The notes: generated by a model not told the origin, from the sequence alone. Shown: positions 8,343 through 17,773, counted from the first letter of the stretch. The stretch is DNA of 64,000 nucleotides from Streptomyces sp. CC228A (GCF_021390935.1 NZ_JAJPUI010000002.1:620001-684000), one strand, 5' to 3'. Numbers and translations are program-made.

Positions 8343-9098
8343 TCATTCCGAGACACCTGGTCCGATCTGCGAGACGATTTCGTCCCAGTAGCCGGGCAGG
8401 GCTGTGAATGGGGCGTTTTGTCCGCGGTCGGTGAAGAAGATCGTCCCCGCGCCCTGCCAGCGGGCGATCCGGACGGCCTCCTCCAGATGACTGCGGGGCA
8501 CCCCGTGGACCAGGTGCACGAACCGCTCCGGCGGATGGTCGGCGGTCCACTGCTCCGCCTGTGACCAGCGGTATTCCGTCCACGGCCCGCAGAAGGTCAC
8601 CAGCTGGTCCCCGATCTCGGCGTAGCCGGGGTCGGGGTGGGCGCCGTGGCCCAGCACCAGATGGCAGCCGTCGGCGTCGTCCAGCACGGTCTCCAGCGTC
8701 GCCGCCAGCCGCCGCACCTCAGGCAGGGCTTCCCACTCTGTGGGACAGCCGTCCAGCAGGTAACCCGCCACCCGGTACCAGTCCGCGTACCGGTGGGCGT
8801 CGGAGACGACGTCCCCGAAGGGCCGCGGCCGGTCGCCGTCCCGCAGCGCGAGGTGGCCCAGCACGCGGACGCCCGCGTGGCGGAGCCGGCCGGCGACCTC
8901 CAGGCAGTGCGGGTCCGGCCGCGTGCCCGGCCCGTCCGACACGTTCAGCACGGCCCAGTGCAGCGGCGTCCCCGGCCGGGTCAGCTCGGCCCACTCCACC
9001 GGCGCGAGCAGCGGGTGCGCGTAGCCGGGGATGCCGATCCCGAGCCGCTCGGCGCCGGTCGCCGACAGGTCGGTCCCCGCGGTTGTCAGATGCGGCAC
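8343..9098 (-). CDS. Spherulation-specific family 4 (GH135-like) protein
   Basis: The 251-residue protein matches the Spherulin-4 family, TIM-barrel proteins that include fungal Sph3 (GH135), a hydrolase of alpha-1,4-linked galactosamine polymers. Visible landmarks are GIPGYAHPLLAPVEWAEL near the N-terminus, [24 protein letters not shown], and a central YLLDGCPTEWEALPEV where family members usually carry an acidic dyad; here the second acidic position appears to be Gly, so activity is uncertain. No signal peptide is visible. The start overlaps the epimerase gene by 13 bp, so the two are co-translated. I infer a role in trimming or recycling a polysaccharide made by the upstream genes. Confidence 0.75.
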   Translation of the reverse strand: MPHLTTAGTDLSATGAERLGIGIPGYAHPLLAPVEWAELTRPGTPLHWAVLNVSDGPGTRPDPHCLEVAGRLRHAGVRVLGHLALRDGDRPRPFGDVVSDAHRYADWYRVAGYLLDGCPTEWEALPEVRRLAATLETVLDDADGCHLVLGHGAHPDPGYAEIGDQLVTFCGPWTEYRWSQAEQWTADHPPERFVHLVHGVPRSHLEEAVRIARWQGAGTIFFTDRGQNAPFTALPGYWDEIVSQIGPGVSE

Positions 9099-10060
9099 GC
9101 CGCCTCCATCCAGATGTCGGCCAAGGACTCCTCCAGGCCGATCCGAGGCCGCCAGCCGAGCCGGTCGCGGGCGGTGCGCACGTCGGCCTGCTGCCAGGAC
9201 CCGCAGCCGTCCGGGTACGGGTGGGCGCCCGGCACCCCACCGCCGAGCGGCACGTGGTCGCCGAGGCTGTCGGCGCGCTGCGCGGCGATGGCCGGCCGCG
9301 ACGGGGGCCCGTCCAGCTCGTGCAGGGCGCCCGTGTACCCGGCGACACGGGACAGGACGGCCGCGGCGTCCCTGAGCCGTACGGCGCGGCCCGTGCCGAT
9401 GTTCACCACGCCCTGGGCGGCGGACAGCGAGGCCGCGTGGACGGCCCGCGCCACGTCCCGTACGTCGACGAAGTCCCGCTGCACTCCGAGGCCGCCGAGC
9501 CGGAGCTCGCCGTCGCCGGACTGCATGGCCCGCCGCATGGCCTCCGCGAGCCGCCCGAGCGGCGAGCCGGCGGGGGTGCCGGGTCCCACCGGCGAGAACA
9601 CCCGCAGGACCACCGCGTCGAGCCCGGAGCCGAGCACCAGCTCGGTGGCGGCCAGCTTCGACACGCCGTACGGCCCGCCGGGGCGCGGCACGGCGTCCTC
9701 CGCCGTGGAGGAGCCGGGCTGGGAGGGGCCGTACTCGGAGGCGCAGCCGACCTGCACCATGCGGGCGCCGCAGCGGCTGCGCCGCAGGGCCTCGCAGACG
9801 GTGGCGACGGCGACGGTGTTGTGCCGGGTCAGGTCGCGGGCGCCGCCGCGGGTGGCGCCCGCGCAGTTGATGACGACGCCGGGGTGGACGGCGTCCAGGA
9901 ACCGGGTGAGGGCGCCGGGACTGCCGGAGGCGAGGTCGAAGCGGACGTCCGAGTCGTCGCGGCGGCCGAGGGCGGTCAGGTGCACCGCCGGGTCGGCGAG
10001 CAGCCGGTCGGCGACGTAGCGGCCGATGAATCCCGTGGCGCCGAGCAGCAGCACCCTCAT
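9086..10060 (-). CDS. NAD-dependent epimerase/dehydratase (sugar-nucleotide epimerase type)
   Basis: The 324-residue extended short-chain dehydrogenase begins directly with the Rossmann motif (VLLLGATGFIGRYV, residues about 3-16), has a Thr/Ser-rich active region (VQVGCASEYGPS) and the catalytic YxxxK in GPYGVSKLAA, and ends with a substrate-binding part (RDFVDVRDVARAV, VVNIGTGRAV). Such enzymes epimerise or dehydrate UDP- or dTDP-sugars in the cytosol. ATG 10060 has AAGGGGG upstream and starts right at the Rossmann fold. Context (PelF-like transferase upstream, spherulin-4 protein downstream) makes a UDP-GlcNAc/UDP-GalNAc 4-epimerase role like PelX an attractive inference, but specificity is not readable here. 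Confidence 0.85.
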   Translation of the reverse strand: MRVLLLGATGFIGRYVADRLLADPAVHLTALGRRDDSDVRFDLASGSPGALTRFLDAVHPGVVINCAGATRGGARDLTRHNTVAVATVCEALRRSRCGARMVQVGCASEYGPSQPGSSTAEDAVPRPGGPYGVSKLAATELVLGSGLDAVVLRVFSPVGPGTPAGSPLGRLAEAMRRAMQSGDGELRLGGLGVQRDFVDVRDVARAVHAASLSAAQGVVNIGTGRAVRLRDAAAVLSRVAGYTGALHELDGPPSRPAIAAQRADSLGDHVPLGGGVPGAHPYPDGCGSWQQADVRTARDRLGWRPRIGLEESLADIWMEAACRI

Positions 10061-10143
10061 CGCGCGCCCCCTTCGCGCCGGCGGTCGGCCGTCTGCGGGG
10101 ATTGGGGGGTCATGTCCTGTGTCTCCTTGGTCGGTGGGGGTGT

Positions 10144-10343
10144 CGTGGTGGTCAGTCGGTCGGGTGGTGGTCAATCGGTCGGGTGGTGGTCAGGAGGCCG
10201 GTGGTGGTCAGGAGGCCGGTGGTGGTCAGGAGGCCGGTGGTGGTCAGAAGGCCGGTGGTGGTCAGAAGGCCGGTGGTGGTCAGAAGGCCGGTGGTGGTCA
10301 TGGGGCCGGTGGTGGTCATGGGGCTGGTGGCGGCCAGGGGGGC
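10144..10343. repeat. 18-bp minisatellite (about 11 units) in the 564-bp spacer between glycosyltransferase and epimerase
   Basis: The core unit is ggtggtggtcaggaggcc, with variants in the last seven bases (cagtcggtc, cagaaggcc, catggggcc). Clean 18-bp units run from 10200 to 10325; the two before them are 19 bp and the last is degenerate. The minus strand could read (DHHRPP)n and the plus strand (GGGQEA)n, but neither is attached to a convincing gene: the reconstructed glycosyltransferase stops at 10625 and the epimerase starts at 10060. The array lies in the 5-prime region of the epimerase transcript. Confidence 0.85.
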
Positions 10344-10624
10344 GGAGGTGGTCGGTGGGAGCCCGGGGTAGTCCGGGGCGCGGACTGCGGTGGGCGTTGC
10401 GAGGCGGTCGCGGGGGAGCCGTGGTGGTCGGTGGCCGGGTGTTGCAGGGGCGGTCGCAGGGAAGCCGGGTGGTCGGTGGCGGGGTGGCAGCGGGACGCCT
10501 GGGCGGTCGGTCGGGGTGGTGGCCCCGGCGCGGGGGCGCGTCCGTGCCCGCGGCGGCGCGGGCCCCCTGCGCGGCCCCTCGCGTGCGCGGCCCGCACGGC
10601 CTCATCCACGCGTGCGGGGCGCCG

Positions 10625-13525
10625 TCACGGCCGGGCGTGCGCGGAGGCGCGCGCCAGGACGGCCGCGGCATGGGCCAGCAGGGCGAGCGCCGCCGCCCCG
10701 CAGGCCGCGGCGGGTACGGCGCCGGTGCCCCAGGTCGCGACGGCCACCCGCACGGGCCGGTCCAGGGCGTCCAGCCCCGGCAGCGGCAGCCGGGCCGCCA
10801 GCAGTGACGCGCAGGCGAGCCCTCCGCGGCGCAGGCCGCTCCGAGCCCGGCCGCCGCGGCCTCGCCGTACCCGTGGACGGCCAGCAGCCGGGCCGTGAAC
10901 AGCAGCACGCCCAGCGCGACGGTCGGGGCGAGGGCCCCGGGGACCGTGCCCGGCACGAGCCCGGCGAGCACGGCGAGACCGGTGGCCGCGGCGAGCTGGA
11001 GCGCGACCACGGCGAGCAGCAGCGGCCTGGCCCGCGCGGCGAAGTCGTCCAGGCCGCGGCTGGCGGCGAGCCGCTGCCCGGCCCGTACGGCGAACAGCCG
11101 GGCGCAGGCGGCCGCCGCCGGCACGGCGAGGGCCAGCCCGAGGAGCGGCCCGGTCGCGGGGGCCACGGCTCGTGGAGGCCGCCCCGGACCAGCTGGTCCA
11201 GCAGCCCGTCGCCGTACGCGGCGTACGCGAGGAGGAGCACGGTCCAGCCGGTCAGGCCGAAGGGCGTGCGTCCCGGGGCGCGCAGCGGGCCGTGCCGCAG
11301 GGCGGCGCCGGTCGCCGCGGCGAGGGCGAGCAGCCCGGCCGCCGTGGCGGCGGTCCGCACCGGCCCGGTGGTGCCGGCGTGGGCGGCCGCGGTGAGGCCG
11401 GCCGCGGCGGCGGGCAGCAGGGCGGCCGGGAGCCATCGGGCGGCGGGCTGGGCCGTGCCGGCCGCGCGGGCGCCTGCCGGGCGGGGGCGTTCGTCGCCGC
11501 CGCGTGGGACGCGCGCGTACAGCTCCTCCGCCAGGGAGAAGACGTCGCGGTGGCGGAAGCGGGCGGCGGTGCGGTCGGTGAGCCCGCGCGCCTCCAGTCC
11601 GGCGGCGATCTCCAGGGGGTCGACGGCCCGCTCGCACAGGTCCCGGTGGCGGTGCAGCAGCACCTTCACGGGGTCGGCGGGGCCGCGGGCGGGTGCCGGG
11701 GCGGTGCGCTCAGACACGGGCACTCCCGAGGGGGCCGCGCCCGCGGGGGCGTGCGGCGCGGGCGGCGGGCAGCCGTGGGCCGCGGCGGTGCGCGGCGCGG
11801 CGGCGGGGGTGCGCGGCCCAGGCGGGTGCCGGGCGGGGGCCGCGGCGGTCCAGGGGACGGGTACGCGGGTCTCGGCCGGGTGGGCGAAGGGCACCGGATC
11901 TCCGTGGGTGTCCACCGCCTCGCTCTCGCGGTGCACGGGTGCGAGGGACAGCAGTTCGAGGTAGAGGGCGTGGAAGGCGGCGACGTTCTGCTCGGCGGTG
12001 AAGAGCTCCAGCGCGCGGGCGCGGGCCGCGGCGCCGAGCCGCTGCCTGCGCTCCGGGTCGCGCAGCAGCGCCAGGCAGGCGCCGGCGAGCGCCCGCGGGT
12101 TGCGCGGGGGGACGACGAGCCCGGTGCCGCCGATGACCTCCACGACCGCGCCGGCGTCGGTGGACACGGTGGCGCGGGCGCAGAGCATGGCCTCGACGAG
12201 GCCGAGGGGGAAGCCCTCGACGACGCTGGACAGCACGCTCACGCATCCGGCGGCGTAGGCGGAGGGCAGGTCGGGGACCTCAGGCCCGCCGATCTCCTCG
12301 AAGGTCACCGGGCTCTCGCCGACGGCGTGGGCCCCGGCGGCCTCGTCGGGGAAGAGCTGGGCGGCGAGGGCCGCGCAGTGGGTGAGGTAGCCGCGGGCCC
12401 CGGCGTCCCGTACGGGCGCGGCGATGACGCGCAGCCGGGTGTGCGGGAGCTCCCGGTGGACCTGGGCGAAGGCGTGGAGGAGCCCGACGAGGTCCTTGCC
12501 GGGTTCGACGCGGCCGACCCACACGAGGGTGCGGTCGTCGCCCGCGGAGGGTGCGGCCTCACCGACGGCGGCGAACCGTTCCGCTTCGAGGCCGGGGTGG
12601 ATGGTGCGGATCTTGGAGCGGTCCGCGCCGCACCGCTCCTGCCAGCGCCGGGCGTGGCTGCTGCCCGGGGTGACGGCGTCGGCCCGGCGGTAGACCTCGG
12701 TGGCGAGGCGGCGCTGGAACGCGGCGAGCAGGGCGCGTACGGGCGGGCTGAGCCGGGCGTCGGCGGCCGACAGGTAGTGCGCGCGCAGCTGCACGCCGTA
12801 CTCGGTGACCAGCAGTGGAGTCCCGAAGAAGCGTTTGGCCACCAGCCCGGGCAGGGCTGCCGTGCCGCCCGAGGCGGCGTGGCAGAGGTCGGCGGCGCCG
12901 AGCCCGTCGGCGGGGTCGTACCAGTCGAGCGACAGGGGGCGCAGGGCGCGTTCGAGCCGGTCGGCGAAGGCGAGGTAGTCGGGGACGGTGGCGGGGTGCA
13001 CGCGCCGGCGTGCGCCGGGGGCGCGGCAGGCGGTTTCGAGGACGCGGGCGGCGCTCTCGGAGCGGAGGGCGGCGCAGAGGCCGCCGCGGTCGCGGGCGAG
13101 GTCGGCGAGCCCGTAGAGCCCCGAGGCGAAGGCAGCGGCCTGCGGGTCGTCGCCGCCGGGCCGGTGCGCTGCCGGTTCCGCGGTGGTGCGGCAGAGGGCG
13201 GTGACGAGGTCCGCGAGGTGGTCGGCGAAGCGCCGCCGGTCGCGCCGTCCGTAGCTGCGGGCGTCGTCGGTGGGCGCCCCCAGGGCTGCGGTCCGCACGC
13301 GGACGTTGCGGGGGTGCGGGGTGCGACGCCGCGAGGCTGCCCGGCGCGGTGCTCGGAGGAGGCGCGGCCGTACGGGCCTGCGCCGTCCGGCGCGCCGCCG
13401 CTCAGTGCGTAGACGTCGAACTCGTGCTGTGCGAGCCCGCGCACGAGCCGGTCGCACCAGAGCCTGGAACCACCTGCTGCATACGGGTCGCGACTTTCCG
13501 TGAGCAGTCCGATGCGCACGAGCAC
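10625..13525 (-). pseudogene. PelF-like GT4 glycosyltransferase (DUF3492) with fused C-terminal membrane domain; three apparent 1-base losses
   Basis: The N-terminus (VRIGLLTES, LWCDRLVRGLAQHEFDVYALS) and GT4 core (LVTEYGVQLRAHY, IHPGLEAERF, LVWVGRVEPGKDLVGLLHAF, SVVEGFPLGLVEAMLCARATV) match DUF3492/PelF glycosyltransferases, cytosolic UDP-sugar transferases that polymerise Pel-type polysaccharide. A Pro-rich linker, a helical segment (VKVLLHRHRDLCERAVDPLEIAAGLEARG) and six to eight hydrophobic segments follow. The reading frame shifts near 13310-13314, 11158-11162 and 10820-10822, each a one-base loss in a G/C run; together they restore one frame of about 967 residues ending SAHARP. GTG 13525 has GGAG 9 bases upstream. 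The shifts are probably assembly errors. Fusion of PelF to its own membrane domain could replace a separate PelG-like partner (inference). Confidence 0.78.
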
Positions 13526-13598
13526 ACCCCCGATCTCCCTTGTGTGCGGCCGCCGTTGATCCGGCGACTCGCGGCGGGACGACCGTAAGCGGACAGGG

Positions 13599-13634
13599 CG
13601 GTGGTGCGACGGACGGTTGTCCGTCGCACCACCG
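13599..13634. terminator. Perfect 16-bp hairpin with 4-base loop
   Basis: The arms 13599-13614 and 13619-13634 are perfectly complementary around the loop ggtt. It lies 75 bp past the stop of the DUF3152 gene and about 75 bp upstream of the glycosyltransferase start, so it most likely terminates the upstream minus-strand transcript. Its perfect symmetry also allows a protein-binding operator. Confidence 0.75.
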
Positions 13635-13709
13635 GAAGGGGTGAATGCACGTAACTTTCGCGGACCGGTTGCGTTCTGTTGCGCTAGATCACCTGATGGT
13701 CACACTGCG

Positions 13710-15043
13710 TCAGGCTGACGGGTAGACCCAGGGGTTGGGGCGGCAGGCGATGCCGTCGATCTCCAGCGTCTTGGTCTGCTGCTGCATCACGGGGGCGAGC
13801 CCGCCGGGCTTCCGGCAGTTCTCGTGGTTGTGGCCCAGCCGGTGGCCCACCTCGTGGTTGATGAGCATCTGCCGGTAGGCGAGCATCCCGTCCGGGCCGT
13901 AGGTGTCGGCGCCCCGCGCCCAGCGGTAGGCGTTGATCATGATGCGCTGGGTGGCGGCGGAGTCGCAGGACACGTTGTCGACGGTGGTGTCGAGCCCCGA
14001 CTTGGCGCACCAGACGCCCGTCGTGCCGGGGCTGGCCAGGGTGATGACGAACTCGGGGTCCCCGCTGGAGATCCGCTCGAAGGTCATGGCGCCGCCGTGG
14101 GCCCAGCTGCGGTCGTCGTTGAGGGTCTCCTGGACGGCGCGGGCGAAGAGCGCCGCGTCGAGCCCGAGGCCCTTCTCCACGTCGACGCGGTAGCGCACCT
14201 TGCGCCCCTTGCCGGGGGCCGGGTCGGCTCCCGGCACGGCCTCGAAGTCGCCTGAGCCCTTGAGGTCGGGGGCGATGTCGAACTGCCGGGTCATCAGCAC
14301 GGCGTACGTCGGCGGTGCGGACGCGGACGCCGTGGGGGCCGCGGGGGCCGGTGACGCGGAGCCCTGCGACGGTGTGGGCCGCTGGTCGGACCGCGAGACG
14401 GCGTCGCCGGCACCGGGCCGCGCCGACGCGTCCGCGGCCCTGGCGCCGCGGGCCGCGCGCTGCCCGCCGTCGGCGACCTGCCCGGCCACGACGACCGCGA
14501 GCACGGTGGTCACCGCCGCCGCGACGACCCCGGCGAAGGTGCGCCCGATCCCGGACCGCCGCTGCGCGGCGGCTCCCCGCTCTCCTCGTCCGCCGGGTCC
14601 TGACCGCCGGCACCGGGCCCGCCGGGCCCGTCCTTGCCCTGCTCGTCGAACGCCTCGACGAACTCGCGCCGGGGCCCGGGTATCCGCGGCGGCCCCTGGG
14701 CGATCCGCCCGGCGGCCCGGGGAGGCGGCGCCGCGGGGTCGGGCGCGGCGGCGTAGGGGCCGCCGCCCCAGCCGCCCCCGGCCTCCCGCTGCTCCGGATG
14801 CCCGCCCCGCACCGGCGGGGCGGCGTGGGCCGCGGCCGTGCCGTGCGGCGGTGTCCCGCCGGCCGGGCCGTACGGGCCGTACGCCTCCCTCGGCCGCGGG
14901 TCCTGCGCCGGTACGGGCGCCGGCGCCTGCGCGGCACCGGACCTGCGGCGGCGCCCCGTACCGGCGGCCGCGGCGGCCGCGGACCGGCCGGCGTCCGCGC
15001 CCTGCTCCGTACGGGTCGAACCCTTGCGGCTGTGGCGTCCCAC
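13710..15043 (-). pseudogene. DUF3152 zinc-metalloprotease-like membrane protein, one apparent 1-base loss
   Basis: The reconstructed product is about 444 residues: a basic N-terminus (GRHSRKGSTRTEQGADAGR), a long Pro/Gly/Ala-rich cytoplasmic region, one transmembrane helix (FAGVVAAAVTTVLAVVVAG), and an extracytoplasmic DUF3152 domain with the metallopeptidase-like motif HEVGHRLGHNH followed by ENCRKPGG and several Cys (VWCAK, DNVSCDS, IDGIACR). It is probably a membrane-anchored exported peptidase; substrate unknown. The head and tail lie in two frames joined by a one-base loss in the C-run 14575-14578. GTG 15043 is 8 bp from the stop of the upstream hydrolase with GGGGAG ahead, suggesting an operon. 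Confidence 0.78.
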
Positions 15044-15050
15044 CCCCGGA

Positions 15051-16046
15051 TCAGCTCCCCGTCCGGCCGCCGGCGCGCCGCCCGGCATCGCCGGACCCGC
15101 CGATCAGGTCCCGTACTGCCCGGGCGACCTCGTCCGGGTACTCCATCATCGCCACGTGCCCGGCCTCCGGCAGCGTCAGCAGCCGGGCGTCCCGGAAGGC
15201 CGCGGCGGCCCGGCGCGCCATCCGGTACGAGACGATCTGGTCGCGCCCCCCGTACACGAGGAGCGTGGGCGCGAGGACGCGTTCCGCCTGGCGCCACAGG
15301 TTGTGCTGTCCGCCCAGCGTGTAGGCGTCGACGATGCCGCGCGCCGAGCGGGCCATCGCGTCCCAGAAGTACGGCAGCTCCAGGCGCCGCTCCATCTCCT
15401 CCACCGCGGCCCGCAGCCCGTCCTCGGTGACCCGCCGGGGGTCGCCGTAGCAGAGCGCGAGGACTCCGCGCACCCGCTGCTCGGGCGTCCAGTCCCTGGT
15501 CATGCGCGCGAAGAGGCGGGCCGCACCGGGCACCGCCAGCAGGCCCGTGGGCCAGGCCGTGCGCTGCGCCCGCAGTTCGGGCAGCGCGGGCGAGACCAGG
15601 GCGAGCGTGCGGACCAGGTCGGGCCGGACGGCCGCGACCCGGACGGCGACGGCGCCGCCGAGGGAGTTGCCGATGAGGTGGACGGGGCCGCGCCCGCCGC
15701 TGTCCAGCAGGCGGATGACGGCCCGGGCGTGGCCGGTCACCGAGTAGTTGCCGTCGTCGGGCGGCGGGGAGGCGCCGAAGCCGGGCAGGTCGACGGCCTC
15801 GCCGTCCAGCAGGTCCTCCAGCAGCGGCATCAGCGCCGACCAGTTCTGCGAGGAGCCGCCGAGGCCGTGCACGTACAGCGCGGGCGCCCGGCCGCGGCGC
15901 TCCGAGGGGCGGAAGCGCAGGTTCAGGGTGAGGCCCGGCAGCGCCACGGAGCGGAGTCGTTCGCCGTCCGCGACCCGCACGGAGCGCGCCCGGGAGGCCG
16001 CGGCGGCGGTGGGGGACGCGGACGCGGGCAGCTCGGTCGAAGACAT
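15051..16046 (-). CDS. Alpha/beta-fold hydrolase
   Basis: The 331-residue cytosolic enzyme has the full alpha/beta hydrolase set: oxyanion HGLGGSSQNW, nucleophile elbow GNSLGG (Ser), acid in VYGGRDQIV (Asp) and base in EAGHVAMMEYP (His). The cap region (ELRAQRTAWPTGLLAVPGAARLF) is typical of the broad esterase/epoxide hydrolase group, so the substrate cannot be named. It is transcribed toward the DUF3152 gene with only 7 bp between, so the two probably form an operon. An Ala/Ser-rich head of about 20 residues is not a signal peptide. Confidence 0.88.
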   Translation of the reverse strand: MSSTELPASASPTAAAASRARSVRVADGERLRSVALPGLTLNLRFRPSERRGRAPALYVHGLGGSSQNWSALMPLLEDLLDGEAVDLPGFGASPPPDDGNYSVTGHARAVIRLLDSGGRGPVHLIGNSLGGAVAVRVAAVRPDLVRTLALVSPALPELRAQRTAWPTGLLAVPGAARLFARMTRDWTPEQRVRGVLALCYGDPRRVTEDGLRAAVEEMERRLELPYFWDAMARSARGIVDAYTLGGQHNLWRQAERVLAPTLLVYGGRDQIVSYRMARRAAAAFRDARLLTLPEAGHVAMMEYPDEVARAVRDLIGGSGDAGRRAGGRTGS

Positions 16047-16210
16047 GCGGCAATGTTACGAGACGATCACGCCCGTGAAGTTGTGTCCGCCGTCACACGT
16101 CGCATAGCGCTGGAAAGAGTGAGCCCATACGCTCGTTTCGAGAGCTCGCCGAGGGTACTCGTGCGCCGACACGCCCCCGAGGCGGGGCCGCAGGAAGAGG
16201 AAGGGGAGCC

Positions 16211-16441
16211 ATGACCGTCGACCCTACGGATCCCGAGACCCTGGCGGAGAACGGCGAGGAGGACGCGGCGGCGGCCGAGCTGGACGACGAGGCACCCGAG
16301 GCCGACGCGGCGGAGCAGCACACCGAACTCAGGCAGCACCGGGACGAGCCGCTGACCGGGATCGACCCCGCGGTGGCGAACGAGGCGGACGCCGTGGAGC
16401 AGCGGCGGGTGGTCACGCTGGACGAGGACGACTACCGCTGA
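16211..16441 (+). CDS. Small acidic conserved hypothetical protein
   Basis: This 76-residue protein is very acidic (over one third Asp/Glu), for example ENGEEDAAAAELDDEAPEAD, and ends TLDEDDYR. It has no hydrophobic segment or recognised domain. A strong SD (GGAAGGGGAG) lies just upstream of ATG 16211 and third-position GC is high, supporting a real gene. Divergent to the alpha/beta hydrolase gene. Function unknown. Confidence 0.75.
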   Translation: MTVDPTDPETLAENGEEDAAAAELDDEAPEADAAEQHTELRQHRDEPLTGIDPAVANEADAVEQRRVVTLDEDDYR

Positions 16442-16740
16442 GGACGACTACCGCCGAGGGCCGCTGCCGCCGAGGGCGACGTGGGGGCTCCCGGGGCTCC
16501 GCCTGGCGGTGGGCGGGCCGCCGCTGCCACCTGTCTCACCGCAGGTCCGCCGCCGGTCCGCCGCTTTCTGGCGGTATGCCGGGGTTCCCTGTGGCCCCGG
16601 CTGGTTCAAGGTTGAAGCTCTGCCTACCGTCGGCGTCCGATACGTGAAATTCTGCGCTCGCGACGCGCACAGTCGGGTTACCGAAAAGTACGATGGCGGG
16701 CGCGGCACACCGCACATGTGGATCGATTTTGGGAGGCGGC

Positions 16741-17382
16741 GTGACAGCCATCGAGCAGACAGAGGCAGCACGCCCGAGAGGCACCCGCCTGCCGCGCCGA
16801 GCCCGACGCACCCAGCTGCTGGGCGCCGCACAGGAGGTCTTCGTCGCCCAGGGGTACCACGCGGCGGCCATGGACGACATCGCGGAGCGGGCCGGCGTCA
16901 GCAAGCCCGTCCTGTACCAGCACTTCCCGGGCAAGCTGGAGCTGTACCTGGCGCTGCTCGACCAGCACTGCGACTCCCTCCTCCAGTCCGTCCGCACGGC
17001 GCTCGGCTCCACCACGGACAACAAGCAGCGCGTGGCGGCCACGATGGACGCCTACTTCGCGTACGTGGAGGACGAGGGCGGCGCCTTCCGGCTGGTCTTC
17101 GAGTCGGACCTGACGAACGAGCCCGCCGTGCGGGAGCGCGTGGAGCGCGTGTCGCTGCAGTGCGCCGAGGCCATCTCCCAGGTGATCGCCGAGGACACCG
17201 GGCTGTCGAAGGACGAGTCCATGCTGCTGGCGGTGGGCCTGGGCGGGGTGTCCCAGGTGGTCGCCCGGCACTGGCTGGCGAGCCACTCCCCCGTGCCCCG
17301 CGACCGCGCCGTAGAGCTGCTGACGTCCCTGGCGTGGCGGGGTATCGCCGGGTTCCCGCTGCACGGCGCCGAGGGCCACTGA
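16741..17382 (+). CDS. TetR/AcrR family transcriptional regulator
   Basis: The 213-residue repressor has an N-terminal TetR helix-turn-helix (RRTQLLGAAQEVFVAQGYH, DIAERAGVSKPVLYQHFPGK, residues about 19-66) and an all-helical C-terminal ligand and dimer domain. GTG 16741 is preceded by GGGAGG at 16731-16736. The gene lies just upstream of the DUF3107 gene in the same direction, with a separate SD there. Ligand and targets are unknown; the next gene is a plausible member of its regulon by position only. Confidence 0.9.
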   Translation: MTAIEQTEAARPRGTRLPRRARRTQLLGAAQEVFVAQGYHAAAMDDIAERAGVSKPVLYQHFPGKLELYLALLDQHCDSLLQSVRTALGSTTDNKQRVAATMDAYFAYVEDEGGAFRLVFESDLTNEPAVRERVERVSLQCAEAISQVIAEDTGLSKDESMLLAVGLGGVSQVVARHWLASHSPVPRDRAVELLTSLAWRGIAGFPLHGAEGH

Positions 17383-17512
17383 CCGGGCGGGGCGGCGGCT
17401 GTTCGCTGTTGGCGTGCGCCGCCGGGCCGTGGGCCTTCCCCTCTCCGGGCTAATGTGTGCAGCGTACGGCGCGGCTGGCCGCGCATCGCTGACCGTTCGG
17501 AGGGACATAGCC

Positions 17513-17740
17513 GTGGAGGTCAAGATCGGCGTGCAGCACGCGCCCCGGGAGATCGTTCTGGAGAGCGGGCAGTCCGCCGAGGACGTCGAGCGCCTCGTGG
17601 GTGAGGCGCTGGCCGGCAAGGAACGGCTCCTCAGCCTGACCGACGAGAAGGGCCGCACGGTGCTCGTGCCGGCCGACCGGATCGCGTACGTGGAGATCGG
17701 CGAGCCTGCGGTGCGCCGGGTGGGCTTCGGCGCGATCTGA
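17513..17740 (+). CDS. DUF3107 family protein
   Basis: The 75-residue protein (EVKIGVQHAPREIVLESGQS to PAVRRVGFGAI) belongs to the actinobacterial DUF3107 family, small ATP-binding-like proteins of unknown function. GTG 17513 has GGAGGGA 8 bases upstream. The length is normal for the family. It follows the TetR gene by 130 bp and is closed by a strong hairpin. Confidence 0.9.
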   Translation: MEVKIGVQHAPREIVLESGQSAEDVERLVGEALAGKERLLSLTDEKGRTVLVPADRIAYVEIGEPAVRRVGFGAI

Positions 17741-17773
17741 AGTCGCACGGCGCCCTGGGCACCGGACCGGTGA

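Noticed and set aside
10144..10343. CRISPR array
   Set aside because: Units are contiguous with no unique spacers, 18 bp is too short, and no cas gene is present.
10171..10624. The (DHHRPP)n peptide as the C-terminus of the glycosyltransferase
   Set aside because: The next frame gives a hydrophobic, family-like ending (LARASAHARP, stop at 10625), so the repeat is more likely a spacer. It remains open only if the third frame break is real.
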